The notes below the pieces were generated by a model, which was not told where the DNA came from, ran no database searches, and was given only the letters and a program-made list of their open reading frames with translations. From NCBI GenBank assembly GCA_002786915.1, contig PCUV01000032.1:1-45194 (forward strand): a stretch of DNA of 45,194 bases, written 5' to 3'. Made by a program: the position numbers and the translations under genes. Positions 34,271-40,437 of the stretch are shown here, piece by piece. Every line of letters starts with the position of its first letter. The stretch's first letter is position 1. This DNA comes from Comamonadaceae bacterium CG12_big_fil_rev_8_21_14_0_65_59_15 (GTDB taxonomy: Bacteria > Pseudomonadota > Gammaproteobacteria > Burkholderiales > Burkholderiaceae_C).

Positions 34271-34675
34271 CTACTCCGGCTGATTGCGCATCCAGTCGGC
34301 CGTCTGGGCGAACGAATGCTTGAGGTTGGTGCGCAGCGGCTCGGGCACGGCCACTTCATCCATGGCCTGCTGCATGCACGCCAGCCACTGGTCACGCTCG
34401 ACTATGCCAATTTTGTAGGGCATGTGGCGTTGGCGCAAACGCGGGTGGCCAAAGCGCTCTATGTAATGCTGCGGGCCACCAAGCCAACCGCACAAAAACC
34501 AGAACAGTTTTTGCCGCGCGTCTTCCAGGCTGGGCGCATGCACGGCGCGCAGTTGCGCGTAGCCCGGCTCCAGGTCCATCAGGTCGTAAAAGCGCTCTAC
34601 CAGCGCGCGCACCTGAGCCTCGCCGCCGATTTTCTCAAACGGGGTCTGGGTGCTGGATGGTTCTTCAATCTTCAT
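34271..34675 (-). CDS. Truncated haemoglobin, group II
   Basis: A 134-residue group II truncated globin. Family marks: the PFEKIGGEAQVRALVERFYDLM helix A/B region, AVHAPSLEDARQKLFWFL, the CGWLGGPQHYIERFGHPRLR segment with the proximal His, and MPYKIGIVERDQWLACM containing the distal-pocket Trp. Such globins bind oxygen or NO and often protect against nitrosative or oxidative stress. ATG 34675 is taken as the start; TTG 34681 is two codons earlier. It lies downstream of the restriction operon on the same strand, 60 bases away, separated by a hairpin repeat. Confidence 0.92.
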   Translation of the reverse strand: MKIEEPSSTQTPFEKIGGEAQVRALVERFYDLMDLEPGYAQLRAVHAPSLEDARQKLFWFLCGWLGGPQHYIERFGHPRLRQRHMPYKIGIVERDQWLACMQQAMDEVAVPEPLRTNLKHSFAQTADWMRNQPE

Positions 34676-34689
34676 GATCAAATTGGCTT

Positions 34690-34722
34690 ATAGCCCTTAT
34701 CAATAAAGCGCAAGCCGCTACA
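34690..34722 (-). repeat. 35-nt hairpin repeat, copy upstream of the globin gene
   Basis: On the minus strand it reads TAGCGGCTTGCGCTT, a seven-base loop, then AAGGGCTATAAGCC. Five of six stem positions pair. It fills the gap between the end of the Res gene and the start of the globin gene. Confidence 0.65.
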
Positions 34723-34735
34723 AATTTAATATCTA

Positions 34736-37700
34736 TCAAAGCGATGCACCAAACTGCCGGGCGTTCAGGGTACCGCGCCAGTCGCCGTCAAACACCAAGT
34801 CGCACTGTACCGACTGCGCCTGCCCCACCAGCTCCAAGCCACCCACGCGCGCCAGCGACGCATCGGCAAACGCTTGTGTGAGGCGCTCCAGCAAGGCCTG
34901 TTTGTACATCGTGTCGTTGGCCCCGGCCAGTTGCAGGCCCTTGGTTTCCAGCACCACCAGTTTGGCCGCGCCGCCCTGCCCTGCATCGCCCAGGCGGGCA
35001 AAGACAAAGTCTGGATAGACCTTGTTGCGCTTCCAGCCCTGCAAGCCGTATTGCGATTTGGCCACGTTGCGGTGCCACCACTGCAGCGCCGCCTGGCTGT
35101 CCAGGTAGCAGGCCACGTCGCGCTCCAGGCCACTGTCGGTCAGGGCCGTGATCACCGGTTCAAACAGGCTCTTTTCCAGCAAACGACCATCGTCGCGCGT
35201 CAGCGGTTGCGGTTTGCCCGACAGGGCCAGCGTGAATTCGGTGGGAATTTCAAAGTCGCACGCATCGGCGCGCAGCCTGAACTCGATCTGCCCACTGGCC
35301 ACGCCCGCATCAAACACCGCTTGCGCCAGCCGGTCGCGCTCGGCCTCCAGGTCGATGCGCAGCCGCTCCAGCAGCGACGCACTGCTGGCGGCGATGGCGC
35401 GTTCGTCAAAGCGCTGCAGCAGCCGTGCGCACACCGCATCGACCCAGCCCCAGAGCCACCAGGCGTTGGAGGCAATGTCCAGCAAGCCGCGCACCAGCCG
35501 GGGGCGATCCAGCCTCAAATCGGTCGCACCCGCCTCAAAACGTGGCACCGCCTGGGGATGCGCCAGCACGTCCAGCCCCACCTGCAATTGCGTACCCATC
35601 GCGCCGAATCCAGCCACGGCCGCGCTCAGCGCATCCGGTGCCCAGTCGCGCGCCAGCGCATCGGTTTGCACGCCCGACCAATCCACTTGCGACAGGATGT
35701 CGCTGTCGTACTGAAGCTCGCGCCGCTGTGCCACTGCGCCACCGACCCTATTGAAAGCCTCGACCCAGGTCACGCGCGGCAAAAAAATGCGCAGCGATAC
35801 CAACGCAGCGCGGCGCTTGAAGGTGACCGGCTTGGGTGCCGCCGGGTCGGATTCAGCCCCGTACACCGCCAGCGCCAAATCACCCATGCCTTCAGTCTCC
35901 AGCGACTGCTTGATGGCCGTGATGACTGCGCCGGTTTTGGCGTCAAAACACAGCACGTAGCAAGCATCCAGCGCGGCACGGCCAGTTTTGGCCACGTGCG
36001 GCAGGCGCAAAATGCGCCCCACCAATTGCGTCATGGCGCGCACTTCTTTACCCGCCGCCAGCGCGCACAGCACGTAGGCAAACGGGCAGTCCCAGCCCTC
36101 TTGCAGCGCCTGTTTGGTGATGATGGCGCGAACCTCGCACGTGGGACTCAACAGGTCCAGGTTCTCGGGCGCTTTGAGTTCATCCTTGTCCGAGGTTTTG
36201 ATCGCAATCTGCGCCTCGGTCATACCCAATTGCAACAGAAAAGCCTTGGCATCTTCGGCGTGGATAAAGCCGCTCTCACGCTGATCTTTGCCCGTGCGTT
36301 CCACCTGCACCAGCAAAATCGGGCGGATGTAGCGGTTGGTCTCAGCCTGCAAAGCAGCGGCCTCTTGCGCCAGGCCGTTGAGCCGCTGCACGCTGGCGGC
36401 CAGGCAGCTTTGCCAATCCGCCCAGGGGCGCAAATCCACGTTGATCGGCAACTTGATCATCTCGGCGGCTTCCAGGTCGGTGCCGCGCACATCCACCAGA
36501 ATGTTCGAGCCCGACACGGCTTTGCCCGTTTTGTCCGAGCCAATGCGCGGCGTAGCGGAAAGCTCCAGCATAAAGCACGGGTTAAAGCCGTCGAGCGTGC
36601 GCAGCGCGTTCTCTGAATACGCGTGGTGGCCCTCGTCAATCACCACCATCGGCTGCACCATCCGCAGCACATTGCCCAGCGAGCTTTTGACAATGCTGCC
36701 CTTGGTCGCGCGCGCCTGTTCCTGACTGATGCCCCACGAGGTGTAAGCGTCCAGATTGGGCACGGCTTGCAGCAGTTGCCAATGCGCCTCAATGTCATCC
36801 TCACGCGGGGTAAAACCCAGCACGTTGCCCCGGTCACGAAAGGCCTTGAGCTTCTTTTGCGCCTCATCACGGCGTGCGGCAGCCTGCAACATCAGCAGCA
36901 GCACGCACAGGTGGCTATCGACATCCAGCCGCGTCAGGGGCGAGTCTTTTTCCAGAATCTTGACGCGCCCGGCGCCCGCAGTGTTGAGCATCTGGCGGTA
37001 CGGGTGGTCGCGGTTGGCCAGCATCTTCAGGGTTTGGCGGTAAATGGCCTCGTTGGGCACGATCCACAGCACCAGCCCGGTGTGGCGATGCAGGTAGCTG
37101 GAGAACACCCGCCCCACACTGGCCGCAGCCAGCAGTGTTTTGCCGCCACCGGTGGGGACTTTCAGGCACACATTCGGTATGGCGCGCCCGGCCCCGTCAA
37201 AGCGGCTGGAATGCGGCTGCTTGGCAAACGCGGGGGGCAGCAGGCCCTGAGTCTTCAGGGTGGCCCAGGTTTTTTTGGGGAAGTCGGAGGCCTCATGCAG
37301 CAAATCCGCTGTGTTTTCCATAGCACGCAGCGCTTGCACTATGGGCACTGACTGGGCTTTTTGTTGTTGGAGTTCGGCCAGATATTGATCCAGTTGCCCC
37401 AGCACCTGGGTCTGAAAGTCTTTGAGTTGTGTGGTGGCCAGTGCCGGTGCTTGCACGGCGTGGCGGCGCGGCTGCCAGAAGATTTTGCGGTCGCGCTCGA
37501 TGCGCTGGCGAAATTCTGTGTTGATCGGCTTGTCCAAGCTGACCAAGTCTGTGCGGTAAATCAGCTCCAGTTCTTCCAAAGCACCCGACAAGCGCCACGG
37601 TTGGTCTGGGTCTTGCCACTCTACCGCCAAATCGATATCGGACGCCGGGCGATGGTCACCGCGCGCCCGGGAACCATACAGCCACACCCGCGCCAAGCCC

Positions 37701-37789
37701 GGCGTGTTGTCGAACAAGTTTTGCAAGCGGGCGTAGGCGTTTGGCGCAATGCCAAACGGCCAGTCTTGGGCATCGGCGGGCTGGGTCAC
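34736..37789 (-). CDS. Type III-like restriction (Res) helicase-nuclease with N-terminal MNT nucleotidyltransferase
   Basis: A 1017-residue fusion. Residues 1-105 are a minimal nucleotidyltransferase: LYGSRARGDHRPASDIDLAV gives the exact GSx10DxD pattern (G39, S40, D51, D53) with a third Asp in RTDLVSLD (D81). From about 115 on it is a superfamily 2 helicase of the type III Res kind: Walker A VPTGGGKTLL (211-220), VVIDEGHHAYSE (DEGH 385-388), LELSATPR (409-415), QLVGRILRLP motif VI, and a C-terminal PD-(D/E)xK nuclease (YPDF near 925-928, LETKG near 947-951). The GTG start overlaps the HEPN stop (GTGA). In Res proteins I remember, no MNT is attached. It should cut DNA with the Mod subunit, and the MNT part should modify the HEPN protein. 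Confidence 0.9.
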   Translation of the reverse strand: MTQPADAQDWPFGIAPNAYARLQNLFDNTPGLARVWLYGSRARGDHRPASDIDLAVEWQDPDQPWRLSGALEELELIYRTDLVSLDKPINTEFRQRIERDRKIFWQPRRHAVQAPALATTQLKDFQTQVLGQLDQYLAELQQQKAQSVPIVQALRAMENTADLLHEASDFPKKTWATLKTQGLLPPAFAKQPHSSRFDGAGRAIPNVCLKVPTGGGKTLLAAASVGRVFSSYLHRHTGLVLWIVPNEAIYRQTLKMLANRDHPYRQMLNTAGAGRVKILEKDSPLTRLDVDSHLCVLLLMLQAAARRDEAQKKLKAFRDRGNVLGFTPREDDIEAHWQLLQAVPNLDAYTSWGISQEQARATKGSIVKSSLGNVLRMVQPMVVIDEGHHAYSENALRTLDGFNPCFMLELSATPRIGSDKTGKAVSGSNILVDVRGTDLEAAEMIKLPINVDLRPWADWQSCLAASVQRLNGLAQEAAALQAETNRYIRPILLVQVERTGKDQRESGFIHAEDAKAFLLQLGMTEAQIAIKTSDKDELKAPENLDLLSPTCEVRAIITKQALQEGWDCPFAYVLCALAAGKEVRAMTQLVGRILRLPHVAKTGRAALDACYVLCFDAKTGAVITAIKQSLETEGMGDLALAVYGAESDPAAPKPVTFKRRAALVSLRIFLPRVTWVEAFNRVGGAVAQRRELQYDSDILSQVDWSGVQTDALARDWAPDALSAAVAGFGAMGTQLQVGLDVLAHPQAVPRFEAGATDLRLDRPRLVRGLLDIASNAWWLWGWVDAVCARLLQRFDERAIAASSASLLERLRIDLEAERDRLAQAVFDAGVASGQIEFRLRADACDFEIPTEFTLALSGKPQPLTRDDGRLLEKSLFEPVITALTDSGLERDVACYLDSQAALQWWHRNVAKSQYGLQGWKRNKVYPDFVFARLGDAGQGGAAKLVVLETKGLQLAGANDTMYKQALLERLTQAFADASLARVGGLELVGQAQSVQCDLVFDGDWRGTLNARQFGASL

Positions 37790-38178
37790 AGCGCGTCAAC
37801 CTTCCGTTTGAACGCTTCAAAGGCGGGTACGGCTTGACTGCGAATAAACGCCGCCACAGCAACCGCCTTGTCCTCGTTGTAGGTGTGGCTGGTTTCATCG
37901 CGTGCCTCCTTGATGTCTTCCCACAACTTGGGATCCGCAATCAACTCGCAGCGAAAGGCCGCAGCAAGGATGGGCTTTTGCATTTCAAGCACTTTTTCGC
38001 CCTGATCACGCAGCCAGTAATACATGCACTTCCAGGCCAGCTCGTAGGTGAACTCAAAACGCTGGATCAGGCTGTCGCGAATGATGTCGGTCTCGTCCAG
38101 TGCCATCACTTCATGCAACCGATCCAGCGCGCGGTTGTATTGCGTGCGGGCGATTTCAAAACGGTCACTGTTAGACAT
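37786..38178 (-). CDS. HEPN protein, nucleotidyltransferase substrate-binding family
   Basis: A 130-residue all-helical protein of the NTase substrate-binding (HI0074-like) HEPN family, the usual partner of MNT nucleotidyltransferases. Helix FEFTYELAWKCMYYWL (41-56) is typical of the family. Near the end it carries RDETSH (R93 to H98), an Rx4H motif, the sequence expected of HEPN ribonucleases. MNT/HEPN pairs act as toxin-antitoxin modules in which the MNT modifies the HEPN protein and switches it off. The ATG starts two bases after the mod stop with GGGAGGGG upstream, and its stop overlaps the Res start. Its MNT partner is not a separate gene but the N-terminus of Res. Confidence 0.88.
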   Translation of the reverse strand: MSNSDRFEIARTQYNRALDRLHEVMALDETDIIRDSLIQRFEFTYELAWKCMYYWLRDQGEKVLEMQKPILAAAFRCELIADPKLWEDIKEARDETSHTYNEDKAVAVAAFIRSQAVPAFEAFKRKVDAL

Positions 38179-38180
38179 GC

Positions 38181-40280
38181 TCACCCCTCCCGGTACAAGG
38201 CAAACGGCAGCGGGCAATAGTCCACGCCGTATTCCAGCAACTGCTTGTTGCTCAGGTATTTGGCGGGCGCAAACACCAGGTGTCGCTTTGTCGGTAGCGT
38301 CTGTTTACTATCATTGATAGAGCTGTTTGCGCTTGCTGCATAAGCGCTAGAGCCTGATTTGTCATGTAACTTTCCCCAGTCTGCAAAAGCCTTGACGCGG
38401 CTTAGCGTTAGCGCGGCCTCGGGCGATTTGAGGAACAGCAGGTCGGGCTGGTAGATGAGCCAGACGTGCGCGTCTTGCGCTTCGCCCAAGTAGAACGGCG
38501 GTGCGTCTTTGGGCGCGGGCAACAGCGTGCCGCCGGTGGCGGTGTGGAACAGCCAGGCACCCAGCGCGTCGAAACTGGGCAGCGATTCGCCCGAGAGCAG
38601 CTTTTCAATGTCCAGCGGTTCACCCAGCGTGCAGTAGGTGAACTCGCCACCCAAGCCTTCGACCCGCTCTGAGATGCGCTTTTCGCCTTCGACCTTGAGG
38701 ATGCCGTCTTTGAGCTCGACGTTGAGTTTGTGAAAGCGCTTTTGCTTGGCGGTTGGCTGGGCGGTGTGGGTTGATGAGCTCGTGTCAGTGGAACCCGCCG
38801 GGAGGCCAGGTGACATCTCGCTCGCGCGCTGCTGGGTGTGGTCCGCTGGACGATTGGGCGCCAGCGGGTTCTGCTGCGTGTCCCCCGAGCGCTGCGCGCT
38901 CTCCTCCTTTACCTCCGCAGAACGCCCTGCCGCCCAACCGCCCAGCTCCATCTGCGGTGACTCGTCGGCAAAACCTTCTTTGACCTTGATGGCTTCGATT
39001 TTGGCCAGCCACTCATTCGCTTTTTTGAACTGGGTGAAGTTGATTTTTTCTTCCAGCAGCGTCTCGCGTTGCGTGCCCACCCAGGCGTAACCCTTGATGG
39101 CGCGGCGCACCCGCTCGGCGGTGAGCTTGTCGGCATAAGGCTCACCCTCGATCAGGATGAATTTGCGGTGGCCGTTATCTTTGGCGTTGGCTTTGAGCAC
39201 GGCGTGTGCGGTGGTTCCGCTGCCGGCGAAGCTGTCGAGGATGAGGGAGTCGGGTTCGCTGGCCAGTTCCAGAATACGCTCGATCAACGCCACCGGCTTG
39301 GGCGTGATGGTGCTTTCCTGGTCTTTCAGTACACCCATTTCCAGCAGCGTTTTTTTGGCATCCTGGGTGTGGCCCACTTCATCGTAAAACCAAAGGGTTT
39401 GGGGGGTGCGGCCTTGTTTGACATCGGTAAGGTAGCGCTTCAACCGAGGTTGGTTCCCACCATCTTCACCCCACCAAATCCGCCCCTCCTTGCCCATCTG
39501 AAGGAACTTTTCCTTCTTGACACGCCAATAGGTGCCAGGCGGTGGGCCTTCAATTACTCGACCACTCGGGCAAGTGATCGAATAGGTTCCCTCGCTGTAA
39601 TAGTTGCGTGCTGACAAATCACCCGAAGTCCAAGGCCCACGCGGGTCGTTATCGGTGTTCGTAAAGCGATCGTCCATTTCCTGCGTTCGCTCCAGCAGGT
39701 TTGGCCGCCACAACTTTTTGTCTTTGGCGTAGATCAGGATGTAATCATGGTCCTCGCTAAAAAACTGTGCGGTGTTCTTGGGCGAAAAATTCTTTTGCCA
39801 AACACACGTCGCCACAAAGTTATCCGCGCCAAAAATCTCGTCCAGAATGTCGCGCGCGTGGTGCACCTCGTTGTCATCGAGCGTGATCCAGATCGAGCCG
39901 CGCTCCGACAGCAGCTCGCGCAGCAATACCAGCCGCGGCCACATCATGCACAGCCATTTGTCGTGGCGCAGCATGTCTTCACCGTCCACTGGGTTGGTGG
40001 ACAGCCACTCTTTCATGATCGGGCTGTTCACACCGTCGCTGTAGCACCAGCCTTCGTTGCCGGTGTTGTACGGCGGGTCGATAAACACCAGATCGACTGC
40101 ATTGGCGTAGCGTGGCAGCAAACTTTTCAGCGCGTGCAGGTTGTCGCCGTGGATGATCAGGTTGCTGGCCAGATCGCCCGGGCCAATGCCTTTGACCGCG
40201 TCCACCAACAGCGGCCGGTACGGCACACTCAGGTGGTGGTTATAGACGTACTCTTTTCCCTTGAAGACAAGTTCTGGCAT
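38181..40280 (-). CDS. Type III-like DNA methyltransferase (Mod)
   Basis: A 699-residue beta-class DNA amino-methyltransferase. Motif IV DPPYNTG (68-74) comes first and motif I DSFAGSGTTAHAV (349-361) later, the beta-class order; the region between (about 100-330) is the target recognition part. The C-terminus (VFAPAKYLSNKQLLEYGVDYCPLPFALYREG, in which only the first 20 residues are the core) matches Mod proteins I remember that sit beside Res-type helicases. ATG 40280 is used; TTG 40292 is four codons upstream. Two segments look foreign: about 447-515 and 641-662, both made of hairpin repeat sequence. It leads the operon Mod-HEPN-MNT/Res. Confidence 0.92.
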   Translation of the reverse strand: MPELVFKGKEYVYNHHLSVPYRPLLVDAVKGIGPGDLASNLIIHGDNLHALKSLLPRYANAVDLVFIDPPYNTGNEGWCYSDGVNSPIMKEWLSTNPVDGEDMLRHDKWLCMMWPRLVLLRELLSERGSIWITLDDNEVHHARDILDEIFGADNFVATCVWQKNFSPKNTAQFFSEDHDYILIYAKDKKLWRPNLLERTQEMDDRFTNTDNDPRGPWTSGDLSARNYYSEGTYSITCPSGRVIEGPPPGTYWRVKKEKFLQMGKEGRIWWGEDGGNQPRLKRYLTDVKQGRTPQTLWFYDEVGHTQDAKKTLLEMGVLKDQESTITPKPVALIERILELASEPDSLILDSFAGSGTTAHAVLKANAKDNGHRKFILIEGEPYADKLTAERVRRAIKGYAWVGTQRETLLEEKINFTQFKKANEWLAKIEAIKVKEGFADESPQMELGGWAAGRSAEVKEESAQRSGDTQQNPLAPNRPADHTQQRASEMSPGLPAGSTDTSSSTHTAQPTAKQKRFHKLNVELKDGILKVEGEKRISERVEGLGGEFTYCTLGEPLDIEKLLSGESLPSFDALGAWLFHTATGGTLLPAPKDAPPFYLGEAQDAHVWLIYQPDLLFLKSPEAALTLSRVKAFADWGKLHDKSGSSAYAASANSSINDSKQTLPTKRHLVFAPAKYLSNKQLLEYGVDYCPLPFALYREG
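38294..38360 (+). repeat. 35-nt hairpin repeat embedded in mod
   Basis: In plus orientation it reads AGAGCTGTTTGCGCTT, a seven-base loop, then AAGCGCTAGAGCC. GCGCTT (38329-38334) and AAGCGC (38342-38347) pair perfectly. It lies in frame and encodes Mod residues 641-662 (serine- and alanine-rich), a segment I do not recall in related Mod proteins, where GKRHLVFAPAKYL follows closely on the preceding ADWG. Confidence 0.75.
38738..38942 (-). repeat. Hairpin-repeat-derived linker in mod
   Basis: This segment encodes Mod residues 447-515, a low-complexity linker rich in Ser, Gln, Pro and Thr. Its DNA contains the TAAAGGAGGAG / CGGGGGACA hairpin (38879-38911) and a second hairpin with CCGCTGG (38843-38849) pairing to CCAGCGG (38861-38867). 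The reading frame stays open throughout. The DNA looks like intergenic repeat sequence that was inserted into or expanded within the gene. Confidence 0.6.
38879..38911 (-). repeat. AAAGGAGGAG / CGGGGGACA hairpin element, copy 2
   Basis: On the minus strand it reads TAAAGGAGGA, then a six-pair hairpin (GAGCGC at 38887-38892 with GCGCTC at 38896-38901, loop TGC), then GGGGGACA. Flanks match the copy at 13884-13924, while the hairpin arms differ entirely. It lies inside the mod coding frame. Confidence 0.5.
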
Positions 40281-40368
40281 GACGATGGGCAACGCGGGTG
40301 GGTGGAGCCAAGACGGCGTATCAGTTTAGCAGGGGTGCGCATCAGGAGACGCAGCAACCCTTATATGC

Positions 40369-40420
40369 TTTTTAGGCCTCTAGCCCTTGTTTTAAAAGGG
40401 CAAGCAGCTACTACATTCAT
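40369..40420 (-). repeat. 35-nt hairpin repeat, copy upstream of mod
   Basis: On the minus strand it reads TAGCTGCTTGCCCTT, a seven-base loop, then AAGGGCTAGAGGCC. The stem GCCCTT/AAGGGC pairs perfectly. Compared with the copy in mod (GCGCTT/AAGCGC), both sides of one base pair have changed together. It lies between the FtsX-type permease end and the mod start, where mod's promoter must be. Confidence 0.75.
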
Positions 40421-40437
40421 AGTCGTTCAACCACCCG

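Noticed and set aside
34874..36616. Open frame of 580 codons on the plus strand, opposite Res
   Set aside because: Antisense to the Res gene, whose motifs are unmistakable; the plus-strand product has no recognisable fold.
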